A stretch of 62,080 nucleotides of DNA, from assembly GCA_947496465.1 (NCBI GenBank), contig CANMCX010000020.1, forward strand, positions 1-62,080. Reading direction: 5' to 3'. This DNA comes from Marinifilum_A sediminis (GTDB taxonomy: Bacteria; Bacteroidota; Bacteroidia; Bacteroidales; Marinifilaceae). The position numbers and the translations under genes are program-made. The notes beneath the pieces were generated by a model that made no database searches, was not told where the DNA came from, and saw only the letters and a list, made by a program, of their open reading frames with translations. This document shows positions 43,884 through 55,016 of the stretch, in pieces. Position 1 is the stretch's first letter. The number at the start of each line of letters is the position of its first letter.

Positions 43884-46800
43884 TTAATTAGCCAATGTAA
43901 ATCGAATACTCGCACCAAACTCGGTAGTAGTAGTCGGATACGAAAGCGATACATACGGTGTATTTACAATACGATCATAATACAGTCGCAAATTGAATCG
44001 GTTACTTAAAACGTAGTCGGCACTCATTTTCAATGTAACTACTTTCTGTCCTGAAGTTAACTGATCCACTTCATCAACAATTTTTCGAATAATCGTACTG
44101 TTTTTACGTATCGATAAATCCCCACGTAAATTCAAATCACTCTTAAATTTCTTTTGTCGCGATCCCGAACCAATGATCATTCCGAAATTATCGAATCTAT
44201 AACCCAATCCAAATATCACCTCGTTAGAAGCTACTTCGGTTAATTGAGTATTGGTTAAACTCAAGATTAAATTTCGCGTTCGCTTAATCTCAAAACTTGT
44301 AGAAAAGTTATTTTTCCAAATCATATCCACATTTATAAGTGGATTAAATTGTTCGTTAATCGAAATCGAATTTGCTTCATATAGTGGCAAAAAGTTATCA
44401 GACATATCTCTGATTATACTAAAACCATCATCCCCTTCTTCATAGCTTAAATTGGTATTGTATGAACCAACATCGTATGTAGATGTATATGCATGACTCA
44501 TATTAATGGATTTGAAATAACGCTTAACAAATGGCAGTTTAGACAAACCTTCAAAAGTTACTCTCCAATTTGGCATCATTTTATCGATACCTGGGAATAG
44601 TTTGTTATAACCACTTCCACCATTACCATATGCTTTTAAAAATGCAGGTATTAATACTTCCTGAGAAGTAGAATTGTATCCGTCGTAAAATCCAGTTTCA
44701 TCACCTTTCTCATCTAATATTGAATGATCTTCATATGAAGAACCATATCGATTCTTCGCCAATCTCAACGATTCACTTTTTCGGGTTTCAAGGAATTCAT
44801 CGAAATACTTGGAAGAGTAATCTCCGGTGTTTCCAATCGTGAAAAATGCAGATTTAACACTCATAAAACTCATGCTGAAATTACCTGATTTTACTAGATT
44901 TTCATTTGAAAAAGTAGAATTATCTTCATTATAAATATAGTATTCACTTCTGTTCCTTGAATAATTTCTATTGGCTGTTAAATCAATCTTTAAACCTTTA
45001 ACTGGCTCAATTGTACTTCGCAATGAGAAATTTTGAGTATGACTCATTACATAAGGCTCATTCAAGGTTTGATCAGTGGTAATCCAACCATTATCAGCAG
45101 CAGTTCTGGCAAAACCTCTATCCTGACCTCCGCTTAAAAACTTAAATCCCGGTGCTTTAGTCCCATTAAACGATTCTCCACCAAAGTAATTGGTTTGTGG
45201 TAAGTATCCAGGTAAAGTAGTCGAGTTTATCTCCGAATAGTTGATACTGATATTTCTAACACTCATCAATGTTCGTAAAAACTTTTCACCAATAACCGTA
45301 AGAATACCATCTTTCTCGGTTACTTTACCTGTAATTCTCACACGAAGATCTTTCACATTTTTCGATGCTGTGATTTTAGCGCGGTTTCCTGTTACAGGTT
45401 TAACCTTAACTTTTACCTCTCGCCCTTGTTTATCGTATACCTTTACAGTAATGTCTTCGGTTAATAGTTTGTGGTAAATTGATGTAGGAACTCCAGCCTT
45501 TAACTCATCCAGATTTCCCTCGTAATTTACTTTCTTATAACTCTTGGTTTTCTTTTTGTATTTCCGGTTCGAATCGTATTTCCGATTGATTTTTTTCAGG
45601 AATCCAATTTTATTATAAAGACTCACCATTTTTAGTTGACCGTTCAACTGAATGTTATTGGAATTGCGAATTGTATTCCCTAACTCAATTGTATCGGCTG
45701 TTACTGCACCTGCATCCCAATCGTAAGATCCGGAATATCTTGCATTAAGCGAAGTCCAATTTAGCAATGGTATTTTATTAATTGGTACCGTATAAGTAAC
45801 ATTAAAATTATGGTGATACTGAATGTTTCTACCACCATCCATTATATTATTCCAAATCGAATCTTTCCAGATATCATAGGCATCGCGATCACGATCTCTA
45901 TCAACAATTCCATCAGGTTCATCTATTCTCGAGGTATTCGTTGCAGAGAAATCAAACTTTAAACCTTTAGTTAAATTGTATTTCAAATCATAATACCTGT
46001 ACCAAATAAAATCTTTATCATACGAAGGGTCAATTTTTAAACCTGGCTCTTCAATGTTTCGATTTTCTATTTCATGGTAGTATCGTTGCAAATCAGACCT
46101 GAAAGAAAGCTGAGTAGGCAAATAGTAAAAATTGAAATCTTTAATTAACCTATATGCTGGCTTCTGTAGTGATTTAACCTTTTTGAACGGTTGAACAATC
46201 TTAGGTCGATTGGTATAGTTATAATTAATAACGCCTCGGTAATTCTTTTCTAAATCGCGAACCGTATTCACATCACGCGAATAAGTTTCATTATAAGAAT
46301 AGGTTAAGGAAAGATTTGACACATCCAATAATTTTGGCTTCCCCTCTTTCTTTTCAATTCTTACATTGGTTAAGTTGAAACTCTTACGTTTTGTATATTC
46401 CTGAGAGATGTGTTTTATCGAATCTCTTTCGGCTTTCGTGTCTGCATTATCCAAAGCTACATCTAGTGGTATATCCGGATCTAATGGATTGTACTCAGGA
46501 CTTATTGTTTCCTCAGATATGGCATAATACAATGGTATTTTAACCCCCGATTTTTCAGGAAAAAACTTTCCTAATTCCAAACTAGCAGATAAATCATACT
46601 GGAAGATATCATCGGTATATCTTTCATTAACTCCATCTTCTATTCCTCCAAATCCGGAAGTTATTTTTGTTCCTGCCCAGGTAACCGTACCTAAATCCGC
46701 CAATTTTGTTGTTACTCTTAAATTGGCTGCCCAACCTCCTTCTTCATCAAAATCAGTCAAACGCAATTCATTCATCCAAACTTCTACCGACTTTGGTTGC

Positions 46801-49800
46801 TGATCGTCACTTCCCGTAATATCTTCAATCGGATTCTTAATACCAATCATTACAGTTCTTACGTTAGCGAGATTTGGATTACCCTTAATTCGAACAATAT
46901 GATTGGTTTTATTAGGATCTGAATCATCTGAAAGCTCCTCTACTGTAGAACTATAAACTGTTGAATAATCAACTAATGCCGAAGCTCTAACCGCATCATT
47001 TCTCAATTGCTTTATGGTTTGAAACAATTTCAATTTAAAATCAAATCTATTTTCATCTGGCCAAACCAATAATCTATCATCCTCATTATCTCCATTATAT
47101 AAACCTGGAGCAGTCAAGTGCAATGGTATTTCATATTCATAGTAGTTATCCTGATAATCGGATCCCAATCGAATAAATGCAGTTACTTCCTCGTCATTCA
47201 ATGGAAAACCATCAATTTCTTCGGCATGAACATCCATTTTTAATTTGCCATATTTACGAACGTCCATATTTAAGGTTTTATAAGCACCTTTTCCTTTTCC
47301 ATTCTCCAAATCGGTAACTTTCAGCAAAATTGCCTGCTCGTTCAACTGAATAAGTTGTGGATTACTAGGATCTACAACACGATCAATTCCAGGAGGCAAT
47401 ACATAATTTACAGGTTCCTTAGCTGCATTTTCCTCAATATTAATCGCAGTGATATCAAAACCAGCATCCGAAACAACAACATCATTAATCTCCTCATTAA
47501 TGGCCTGTTCATATTTTCTCCAATCGTCTCGAACCAAATCAAGTGTCGCAAAACGCATGATTACCTCTTCATCAAAATCCTTTAAGAACATTCTCATAAA
47601 TCGAATGGAGGTAAAGTCACTAATATTACCAAATTGATCTTCGAATTCACTCACCGGAATTTTAAATTGAAACCAATTTACAGTTCCCTCGGTACCATTC
47701 TCTAAATCAACATTACTCGTGATTTTATCAGTAATGAAATTTTTACCAATTTCCATTTCACTAGGTTCTAGGTGAACTCGATATTGATAGTAAGCTTCAC
47801 TCTCACTCAAAGTATTATCATGGTTGATATCCTCCACGTCAGGCAGAGTTGTTGCCGATGTTGGATAAGCTTCTGGAGATAATTCCGAAGTAGGAGAGTT
47901 TCCTTCCGGACCATTATATTGTTTATATCTTTCCAGAATACTAACTTCATCAGCATCGTAATCGCTACCTCTAAAATAATGATAGTTATCACTAGATGGG
48001 TCATTTACTGCTTTTTGATAAGCTCCAGATCCTGTTCCTAAATTTCCAGATATACTAATAGCTTGTATATAATCATCGAAATAAGTTAACTCATCAGTCG
48101 TACTTAATCCATCAAGACCAACATCCTGATATCTTCTGGAATTGGTATTATTATCAAATGCATTTACTAGAGATTGTACCAATGGAACACGTCCCCAAAC
48201 CGTACTGTCAACCAATGTGATATTCTCATCGGTTGGTAATCCATTTTCAAAAGATTTTCTTGAGTCCCTCAGTACATCCTCCGAAACATTACCCAAATTA
48301 AAGTACAAATCACCACCCTTATGGTTTTCATCGTAAACAAATGGATCCATCATCCAAAACTCAATGTAGGCAATATTTGCAGCTTCGAAATCATTGGTTT
48401 CTATTCTACGCATGATACCTCCCCATCTACTTTCTGGATCATTCAATGTTCCATCAGGTTTCATACCCTGTGAAATTCCCGGCTCACCATCAACATCATA
48501 ATTGTAAGGACCTTTCTCCTCTGGGTAATATGCTAAGTTTAATACAGATATATTCGTTGGAACTCCAGAAGCTCTCTCTTTATTTGGCCAAATTTCTTCT
48601 TCGTAAATTTCACGAACAAAGTGATTTGATTGTTGATCCTTATCCGCTTTAATATGACCTGGAGTTGCTGAATTGTTTCTCAAGAACAATGGGTCGATAA
48701 CGTACCATGCTAATTTTGCACGGTTGAAACCATACGATAAATCATCACTCAATTTTCCTTCAGGAAACTGAGCCTCATTATTTTGAGGTGTACTCGCCAA
48801 CACCCATGAACTCAAACTTTTCATATCTATAGATGTTTCGGTGCCCTCAAAATCATCTATATAAGCAGTTCCCGAACTTCCAATGGCACTATTATGTCCA
48901 GGAATTAATTGAGCAAATTCCCCTTCTACCGAAATTTTCGATGGCTCTTTTGTCTCAATAAATGGTAGCTTGTCTATCATTCTGGTTAGAAACATCGATT
49001 CGGTTTGGTAACTACCGTTTAATCCCCAAATTGTATTGGAAATTGGTTCATCACCAATATTCACTTTCTGTGTTAATGGCTGTTCAGAAAGGTGCATTAC
49101 AGTGGCTCCTAAATTAAAATCATCATTAATCTGATAATCCATTTGAACACCAAGTAATGTTTTTGTTTGAATATTAAAAAGTGAATTGTTCTCAGATTCG
49201 ATCGTAATTGGAGTACTTGACTCTAACAAACTTTGATTAATAATTTTAACACGACCTAAAGTATAATCTACGGTATAATCGATATTTTCAACCAATTTGA
49301 TACCTCCAGCCTTTACACTTACCGATCCGGGCTCTACATTTAAGGCATTCAGCGAAATCTCTGAACTGGTAGATGACTTATAACTTCCTTTAAGAGAGTA
49401 TTTATTCTTTTCTGCAATTTGCTGCGCTTCATTCTGAGTTAATTCATATAATTCTTCAAAAACGTATTTATCAGCAATTGCATTGTTTCCTATTTTCTCT
49501 CTTAAAAATTCTCCAAATGGTTCTATTATAGGGAAGATAATTCTACCATTATTACTATAAATTGTTACTCCATTGATATAATCGAACATCCCATCTGAAC
49601 CAGGATCCAACTGAGAATTAAGATTATCCAGATTTAGTACTTGTAGTAATATCTCATTTTTAATATCTCCTTCAGGTAAATAATTAACCTTAGTTCCTGC
49701 CTGATCGTTCTGATATAAAATATTCAGCACAAAATCCTCTTGGTTAACCTGATACGCACCAATATTATAGATATTTTTCATCATAAGCTCCCAGGTAGGT

Positions 49801-51410
49801 TGCTTAGGACTTAGATTAGTACCTTTCAAAAGTTTCATTATTAGAGTTTGCGGAGCACTTACTCCATCAGAAGAAAATTCTCCTACTCTATACACCTGTC
49901 CTCTATATGTATATTCGTATGATACGGCCAAAACTTCATCGGCATTCAAAGCCTGAGTCAAAGAAATGTATCCTAACTTCTCATTAACTTCATATTCCGA
50001 CTCAGTAAGTTTTCTCGCATTTTCTACCTTCTCATAATCATATCCACTTGCAAAACCACCACCTACAGTACTCAGTGTGCTCGTAACCTCGTTAATATCG
50101 CGAATAGCCGAAAATTCATTCAGCATTCGATCATACAAATTATTCCTTTCATTAGAAGGTAACGTACTACTTACATCTGCAGTAAAAAGCCCAGTTTTAT
50201 CAATATTAGCAGCATCTTCAGCCAAATCAACAAATGAAACTACATTTCTGGCACTCTGAAAATTTGATGTTTTATTGGTTACCCAAACTTCAATTTTATT
50301 AATAGATATTGCAGAATTTACAACAGGCAAATTTGCAAGTGCCTTATCGTAATTATCATAGAAATATTTTGAAAGGAAAAAGTGACGATTTGCCTCATAC
50401 TGATCAACCGAAATTTCATACTCATTTTCCTGAGCTCCATTTTCTAACTGAATGACCGAAGTTTCACCTTTTTGTTGTGAGAAAACAGATGTTACCGATA
50501 ATTTGCCAAATTGCATTTGTGTTTTAACACCAAAAAGGTTTTGACCTCCTGTAATAAGAGTATTCGAAATAGGCATAGAAACATTTCCAGCTTCCACTTT
50601 CTTAATAATCTCATCTTCGTCACCAGTATACTCCAGGCGCATTTGATTTTCAAAATCAAAAGTTGCTTCAGTATTGTAATTGACATCCATTTTCAATTTC
50701 TCCCCAACGGTACCAGTTACATTCATTTGAATTTTCTCATCAAAATCGAAACTGGTCGTTTTTCTTAAATTTTCGGGAAGAGTTGGATTTTCAACCTTTG
50801 TTGTATTGATTCCGAAAGTTAATTCAGCCGACCCCTGTGGCTTTATTTTAATGGTATTGCTTCCAAAAATTTTATCTACAAATTGTCCTCCAAATTTCAT
50901 ATCTGGAACCAATTCGTTATTCGAAGATGCACCATCGTTACGACTACGTTCCATCCAATAGTCTCGAATAGAAGTTTCCGCCACATACTTTTCATATTCT
51001 TCAGCAGTCATCGATATTGGTCTTCGATACTGCATTTCTCCAATCTTTTTTACAAGAATATAATTCCCGCTTACAGGGTCATATTGAATAGAGGATTGAA
51101 TATTTTTAGGATCTTTTAAATACAAAGATGATTCTTGCTGAGAACCAAACTCAACATTGTCGTTTTCATCATCAAAAGGATACCTTAAAGAATCATTCTT
51201 AGCATTAGGATTATCTTTAAAAAAAGGTGATCGCGGATTTACGATTCTTTGAGAATTGGCATTAGCATTCTTCAAAGTATCTGTTTGTTGGTAGTTTTCG
51301 AACAGATTATCATATGGAAAATAACCAGCATTAACCGATTGGTTGCTTTTTAAAGCACTACACAGTAATACAAAACAGAGGGCCAGAGTATATTTAAACA
51401 GTTTTTTCAA
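43884..51410 (-). CDS. sprA: SprA, type IX secretion system outer-membrane translocon
   Basis: A 2508-residue protein with a signal peptide (about 1-22). SprA forms a very large 36-strand outer-membrane barrel through which type IX substrates leave the cell; in gliding species it is also needed for motility. The length is in the usual range (about 2300-2500). The N-terminal region after the signal includes FFKDNPNAKNDSLRYPFDDE near 63-82, and the C terminus ends in a barrel-type strand (EFGASIRFTLAN). Shadow frames inside it are not genes. It implies a type IX system elsewhere in the genome. Confidence 0.95.
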   Translation of the reverse strand: MKKLFKYTLALCFVLLCSALKSNQSVNAGYFPYDNLFENYQQTDTLKNANANSQRIVNPRSPFFKDNPNAKNDSLRYPFDDENDNVEFGSQQESSLYLKDPKNIQSSIQYDPVSGNYILVKKIGEMQYRRPISMTAEEYEKYVAETSIRDYWMERSRNDGASSNNELVPDMKFGGQFVDKIFGSNTIKIKPQGSAELTFGINTTKVENPTLPENLRKTTSFDFDEKIQMNVTGTVGEKLKMDVNYNTEATFDFENQMRLEYTGDEDEIIKKVEAGNVSMPISNTLITGGQNLFGVKTQMQFGKLSVTSVFSQQKGETSVIQLENGAQENEYEISVDQYEANRHFFLSKYFYDNYDKALANLPVVNSAISINKIEVWVTNKTSNFQSARNVVSFVDLAEDAANIDKTGLFTADVSSTLPSNERNNLYDRMLNEFSAIRDINEVTSTLSTVGGGFASGYDYEKVENARKLTESEYEVNEKLGYISLTQALNADEVLAVSYEYTYRGQVYRVGEFSSDGVSAPQTLIMKLLKGTNLSPKQPTWELMMKNIYNIGAYQVNQEDFVLNILYQNDQAGTKVNYLPEGDIKNEILLQVLNLDNLNSQLDPGSDGMFDYINGVTIYSNNGRIIFPIIEPFGEFLREKIGNNAIADKYVFEELYELTQNEAQQIAEKNKYSLKGSYKSSTSSEISLNALNVEPGSVSVKAGGIKLVENIDYTVDYTLGRVKIINQSLLESSTPITIESENNSLFNIQTKTLLGVQMDYQINDDFNLGATVMHLSEQPLTQKVNIGDEPISNTIWGLNGSYQTESMFLTRMIDKLPFIETKEPSKISVEGEFAQLIPGHNSAIGSSGTAYIDDFEGTETSIDMKSLSSWVLASTPQNNEAQFPEGKLSDDLSYGFNRAKLAWYVIDPLFLRNNSATPGHIKADKDQQSNHFVREIYEEEIWPNKERASGVPTNISVLNLAYYPEEKGPYNYDVDGEPGISQGMKPDGTLNDPESRWGGIMRRIETNDFEAANIAYIEFWMMDPFVYDENHKGGDLYFNLGNVSEDVLRDSRKSFENGLPTDENITLVDSTVWGRVPLVQSLVNAFDNNTNSRRYQDVGLDGLSTTDELTYFDDYIQAISISGNLGTGSGAYQKAVNDPSSDNYHYFRGSDYDADEVSILERYKQYNGPEGNSPTSELSPEAYPTSATTLPDVEDINHDNTLSESEAYYQYRVHLEPSEMEIGKNFITDKITSNVDLENGTEGTVNWFQFKIPVSEFEDQFGNISDFTSIRFMRMFLKDFDEEVIMRFATLDLVRDDWRKYEQAINEEINDVVVSDAGFDITAINIEENAAKEPVNYVLPPGIDRVVDPSNPQLIQLNEQAILLKVTDLENGKGKGAYKTLNMDVRKYGKLKMDVHAEEIDGFPLNDEEVTAFIRLGSDYQDNYYEYEIPLHLTAPGLYNGDNEDDRLLVWPDENRFDFKLKLFQTIKQLRNDAVRASALVDYSTVYSSTVEELSDDSDPNKTNHIVRIKGNPNLANVRTVMIGIKNPIEDITGSDDQQPKSVEVWMNELRLTDFDEEGGWAANLRVTTKLADLGTVTWAGTKITSGFGGIEDGVNERYTDDIFQYDLSASLELGKFFPEKSGVKIPLYYAISEETISPEYNPLDPDIPLDVALDNADTKAERDSIKHISQEYTKRKSFNLTNVRIEKKEGKPKLLDVSNLSLTYSYNETYSRDVNTVRDLEKNYRGVINYNYTNRPKIVQPFKKVKSLQKPAYRLIKDFNFYYLPTQLSFRSDLQRYYHEIENRNIEEPGLKIDPSYDKDFIWYRYYDLKYNLTKGLKFDFSATNTSRIDEPDGIVDRDRDRDAYDIWKDSIWNNIMDGGRNIQYHHNFNVTYTVPINKIPLLNWTSLNARYSGSYDWDAGAVTADTIELGNTIRNSNNIQLNGQLKMVSLYNKIGFLKKINRKYDSNRKYKKKTKSYKKVNYEGNLDELKAGVPTSIYHKLLTEDITVKVYDKQGREVKVKVKPVTGNRAKITASKNVKDLRVRITGKVTEKDGILTVIGEKFLRTLMSVRNISINYSEINSTTLPGYLPQTNYFGGESFNGTKAPGFKFLSGGQDRGFARTAADNGWITTDQTLNEPYVMSHTQNFSLRSTIEPVKGLKIDLTANRNYSRNRSEYYIYNEDNSTFSNENLVKSGNFSMSFMSVKSAFFTIGNTGDYSSKYFDEFLETRKSESLRLAKNRYGSSYEDHSILDEKGDETGFYDGYNSTSQEVLIPAFLKAYGNGGSGYNKLFPGIDKMMPNWRVTFEGLSKLPFVKRYFKSINMSHAYTSTYDVGSYNTNLSYEEGDDGFSIIRDMSDNFLPLYEANSISINEQFNPLINVDMIWKNNFSTSFEIKRTRNLILSLTNTQLTEVASNEVIFGLGYRFDNFGMIIGSGSRQKKFKSDLNLRGDLSIRKNSTIIRKIVDEVDQLTSGQKVVTLKMSADYVLSNRFNLRLYYDRIVNTPYVSLSYPTTTTEFGASIRFTLAN

Positions 51411-51456
51411 TTCTAGTTAGATTACCTTAGGTTAGTAAAGCAATTACGTTGATTTA

Positions 51457-52038
51457 TTACAATTGTTTCAGAGCCAATTTGATTAATTCTTCAACACTTG
51501 ATGCTGGATTTTGCTTATACAATTTATCTATAACTTTTGTAACAGCATTTTTTGCAAAACCCAACATTACTAATGCTGATAACGCTTCATCTTTACTTGT
51601 ATTGTCTTGAAGAAGCGAAATTTCAGAGATATCAGAATCTTTACCCAACTTATCCTTCAACTCAATTATAATTCGTTGTGCCGATTTGGCTCCAATTCCT
51701 TTTACACCCTGTAATGTTTTAGCATTATTCGATAAAATTGCAGTTTGTATTTCTGGAGGCGTAAGAGAAGACAACATCACTCGGGCAGTATTGGCTCCAA
51801 CTCCTGAAACCGAAATTAAATGACGAAAAATCTGTCTTTCCTTATCATCAATAAATCCAAAAAGTAAATGTGCATCATCTCGAATTACCTGATGAAGATA
51901 TAAATGAGCCGTATTGTGCCCAGATAATTTAGAATATGTATTCAATGAAATGTTCAGAAAATAACCGATACCATTGTTATCGATTACTGCAGATGTAGGT
52001 GTTAGATCGGCAAGATCTCCTTTAATGTACTCAAACAT
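51457..52038 (-). CDS. ruvA: Holliday junction branch migration protein RuvA
   Basis: A 193-residue protein that binds four-way junctions and loads the RuvB motor. The N-terminal OB domain (1-63) is MFEYIKGDLADLTPTSAVID onward. Helix-hairpin-helix motifs include SVSGVGANTARVML near 73-86 and LQGVKGIGAKSAQRIIIEL near 108-126. The C-terminal domain III (about 147-193) is the RuvB-contacting part. It lies 46 nt before sprA on the same strand. Confidence 0.95.
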   Translation of the reverse strand: MFEYIKGDLADLTPTSAVIDNNGIGYFLNISLNTYSKLSGHNTAHLYLHQVIRDDAHLLFGFIDDKERQIFRHLISVSGVGANTARVMLSSLTPPEIQTAILSNNAKTLQGVKGIGAKSAQRIIIELKDKLGKDSDISEISLLQDNTSKDEALSALVMLGFAKNAVTKVIDKLYKQNPASSVEELIKLALKQL

Positions 52039-52127
52039 AAATTATGAATTGGCTATTTCAAATTTTGAAAAACTTAAAATATGTAAAAATATGCAATTTT
52101 AATAATGATATTCAGCTTTTAACAAAA

Positions 52128-52164
52128 AAAGAAAGAGCGATTTACATTTAACCGCTCTTTCTTT
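52128..52164 (-). terminator. terminator after pdxA
   Basis: AAAGAAAGAGCG (52128-52139) pairs with CGCTCTTTCTTT (52153-52164), followed on the minus strand by a T run. It separates pdxA from ruvA. Confidence 0.85.
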
Positions 52165-52180
52165 AATATTGTTTAATTTT

Positions 52181-53239
52181 TTATTGAATATTTTTTACAC
52201 TTTCTGCAGGTTTAAGTGGATTTTTCGTTGCCTCTTCGAAACAATCTCTATTTTTATGAATATCAATAGCCAAATACAATGCTTCGCGGAAAGAAGTTTC
52301 TGATGCTACATTGGTTCCTGCAATTGAGTAGGCAGTACCGTGAGCAGGAGAAGTACGAATTCCTGATAAACCAGCAGTGAAATTCACTCCAGAATCAAAC
52401 GCCAATGCTTTAAATGGAGCCAATCCCTGATCGTGGTACATTGCTAAAATAGCATCGAACTTTTTATAGTCATCAGATCCAAAGAATCCATCTGCAGGAA
52501 ATGGACCTAAAGCCATAATACTGTTCTTTCTAGCCTCATCGAGAGCAGGATTAATAATTTCTTTCTCTTCCATGCCAATTAATCCATCATCTCCAGCATG
52601 AGGATTTAAGCTAAGAACAGCAATCTTAGGTCGTTGAATTCCAAAATCTTTAAGCAAAGAAGTATTCAGAATTTCCAATTTCTCTAAAATTGCCTCTTTG
52701 GTAATTTTCTTAGGAACATCTACAATAGGAACATGTCCAGCCACAACTCCAACACGAAGCTTGTCACTCAATAGCAACATTAAAGATTTTCCTGATTCCA
52801 ATTTACTTTCTAGATATTCAGTATGCCCAGGAAATTCAAAATCCTTAGATTGAATATTTTTTTTATTAATTGGAGCCGTAATTAATACATCAATTGCACC
52901 TTTTTTAAGATCTGCAACAGCAGCTTCCAAAGACTGAAAAGCAGAAGTACCGGCACTACGACTGGATTTTCCCAATTCTACTTTTACATTCTCATCTACA
53001 CAATTGATTATATTGGCTCTTTTAGGATGAGCCTCATGTGCTTCCTTAATATTGTTCAGACTGAAATTATCTATATTTAATGCCTTTCGGTGATAGGCTG
53101 CCACTTTTGGCGAACCGTAAATAATAGGGGTACAAATCTCAAAAATTCGATTGTCCATTAGTGATTTTATTATCACTTCGTAACCAATTCCATTAATATC
53201 ACCGTGTGTTATTCCTACTTTTATCTTTGTATTTTTCAT
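52181..53239 (-). CDS. pdxA: 4-hydroxythreonine-4-phosphate dehydrogenase
   Basis: A 352-residue enzyme of the DXP-dependent pyridoxal phosphate pathway. ITHGDINGIGYEVI near 9-22 and FPGHTEYLE near 135-143 (metal-binding His) are family motifs. LNPHAGDDGLIG near 205 and YHDQGLAPFKAL near 263 complete the site. The ATG at 53239 is chosen because family similarity begins directly after MKNTKIK; the frame extends eight residues further without support. The dxr gene in this window supplies DXP-pathway context but for isoprenoids. Confidence 0.94.
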   Translation of the reverse strand: MKNTKIKVGITHGDINGIGYEVIIKSLMDNRIFEICTPIIYGSPKVAAYHRKALNIDNFSLNNIKEAHEAHPKRANIINCVDENVKVELGKSSRSAGTSAFQSLEAAVADLKKGAIDVLITAPINKKNIQSKDFEFPGHTEYLESKLESGKSLMLLLSDKLRVGVVAGHVPIVDVPKKITKEAILEKLEILNTSLLKDFGIQRPKIAVLSLNPHAGDDGLIGMEEKEIINPALDEARKNSIMALGPFPADGFFGSDDYKKFDAILAMYHDQGLAPFKALAFDSGVNFTAGLSGIRTSPAHGTAYSIAGTNVASETSFREALYLAIDIHKNRDCFEEATKNPLKPAESVKNIQ

Positions 53240-53426
53240 CTGTCTAAATCGTTCATTTTTCAATCACAAAGAATCTAAATCCTTCGCAATCTATAATTTT
53301 TGAGTTATTATCAATTACATGTACAACTCTATTGCAAGATATTGTAATCCAAAAGAAAAACAATAAAATCTGCGATTACAAAAATATAAAGAATCATCTA
53401 ATCACAACCATGTTTTTCAGGATTCC

Positions 53427-54866
53427 TTATGATTGATAATTTTTAATAAAATCATAAAGTAAACGTACACCGGTACCAGTACCTCCTTTACCTCTGTAAT
53501 TATCCATTCCACCTAAAAAAGCTGGACCTGCAATATCAATGTGTATCCAAGGATAATCTGTAAAATGCTCCAAAAATTTTCCTGCAGTAATGGCACCACC
53601 ATCTCTGCCACCCATATTCTTAAGATCTGCAATATCCGATTTAATCAGTTCACCAAATTCATCCCAAAACGGAAACTCCACAACTCTTTCGTAAACTTTT
53701 TCACCAGATTCTTTCAGCTTTTTCATATTAGGAGCACAATCCTCATTTCCCATGGCAACAAGACCATACTTTCCAATTGCAACTGCCGCAGCACCTGTAA
53801 GAGTAGCCAAATCAACAACAAATTCAGGATCATACTTCTTAGCGTAACTCAATGCATCTGCCAATATTAAACGTCCTTCCGCATCGGTATTTAAAACCTC
53901 AACCGTTAAGCCATTGTACATGGTAATGATATCTCCTGGCACATAAGCATTGCCACTAGGTCGATTGTCAGTAGCAGGGATTAAACCAATAACATGTACT
54001 GGAAGCTTCGCTTTCGATACTGCATACAATGCTCCAGCAACTGAAGCGGCACCTCCCATATCAGATTTCATTAAATCCATACTATCCTTAGTTGGCTTCA
54101 GACTTAATCCTCCTGTATCGTATACAATTCCTTTCCCAACCAGAACAATTGGGGCTGAATTCACAGCATTTTCCGGTTTCCATTCCAGAATTGAAAAAGT
54201 AGGTCCATCCAAACTGCCTTTATTTACAGCTAACAAACCTCCCATTTTTAAGCTCTGAATTTTATTCATTTCAAGAACATCTACTGAGAATCCGGATTCC
54301 TTACCCATTCTTTCAATCTCTTCACTAAGCTTTTTTGCGGTAAGATAACTCAAAGGTTCATTTACCAATTCTCGAGCATTTTTTACACCTTCGCAAACTG
54401 CCTGCAATTCTTCCAAGTCAGCTTCTGAAACCACCTCACTTTGGAGATGAAGCTCAGTAAGGTGATGCTTTACTTTGCTAGTATCTTTTAAATATTTAAT
54501 AAATTGATAATTAGTCAACGAAAGCCCTTCTACAAAAGGCAACACTGCCTCTTTTTCCAATAGGTGATCAACAATACTTACTTTTGAAATTTTACTTTCC
54601 TGGATTTTAGCATGTAAACTAAATCCCAATTTTCTCATTTTTTCATAATCCTTATTGCCATAAATTTTAATGTCTGACACATAAACAAAAATCTTATGAG
54701 AATATCGATTTATTTCAATCAATTTTATGTCCTGATCTACCTGTTTGATAAGGTATTGTAGTTCCACATCAGAGAGTGGTAAATTTTTATAGTTCTCAAT
54801 GGTTGACAAATAAATAACATTATCATTATCCACTGATTTATCGAATTTTATAAGTTCTAAATTCAT
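53427..54866 (-). CDS. pepA: leucyl aminopeptidase, M17 family
   Basis: A 479-residue metalloaminopeptidase. The C-terminal catalytic domain has VGKGIVYDTGGLSLKPT near 241-257 (metal-binding Lys/Asp), NTDAEGRLILADAL near 319-332 (the M17 signature) and VDLATLTGA near 342. The N-terminal domain (about 1-160) is less conserved. It degrades peptides in the cytoplasm and may also bind DNA as in other PepA proteins, which is not testable here. Flanked by gaps on both sides, so probably monocistronic. Confidence 0.93.
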   Translation of the reverse strand: MNLELIKFDKSVDNDNVIYLSTIENYKNLPLSDVELQYLIKQVDQDIKLIEINRYSHKIFVYVSDIKIYGNKDYEKMRKLGFSLHAKIQESKISKVSIVDHLLEKEAVLPFVEGLSLTNYQFIKYLKDTSKVKHHLTELHLQSEVVSEADLEELQAVCEGVKNARELVNEPLSYLTAKKLSEEIERMGKESGFSVDVLEMNKIQSLKMGGLLAVNKGSLDGPTFSILEWKPENAVNSAPIVLVGKGIVYDTGGLSLKPTKDSMDLMKSDMGGAASVAGALYAVSKAKLPVHVIGLIPATDNRPSGNAYVPGDIITMYNGLTVEVLNTDAEGRLILADALSYAKKYDPEFVVDLATLTGAAAVAIGKYGLVAMGNEDCAPNMKKLKESGEKVYERVVEFPFWDEFGELIKSDIADLKNMGGRDGGAITAGKFLEHFTDYPWIHIDIAGPAFLGGMDNYRGKGGTGTGVRLLYDFIKNYQS

Positions 54867-54987
54867 GAATTATAATATTAAAGATTAGAACTAAGCTAAT
54901 GAGTTCAATTATTATTTCCCTAAAAATTTAGGAGTCTAGTAAAAATAGTAAAAAGAATATGATCTCTTCGATTTAATGCAAAAAGAA

Positions 54988-55010
54988 AACCGTAGCCAAA
55001 AGCTACGGTT
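54988..55010 (-). terminator. terminator of the 61774-55017 gene run
   Basis: AACCGTAGC (54988-54996) pairs with GCTACGGTT (55002-55010). On the minus strand a TTTTCTTTTT tail follows. It lies 7 nt past the stop of the 126-aa gene. Confidence 0.85.
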
Positions 55011-55016
55011 CTGTAA

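Noticed and set aside
44251..50768. Plus-strand open frames opposite sprA
   Set aside because: They are short shadows of the sprA reading frame, without starts, signals or family features.
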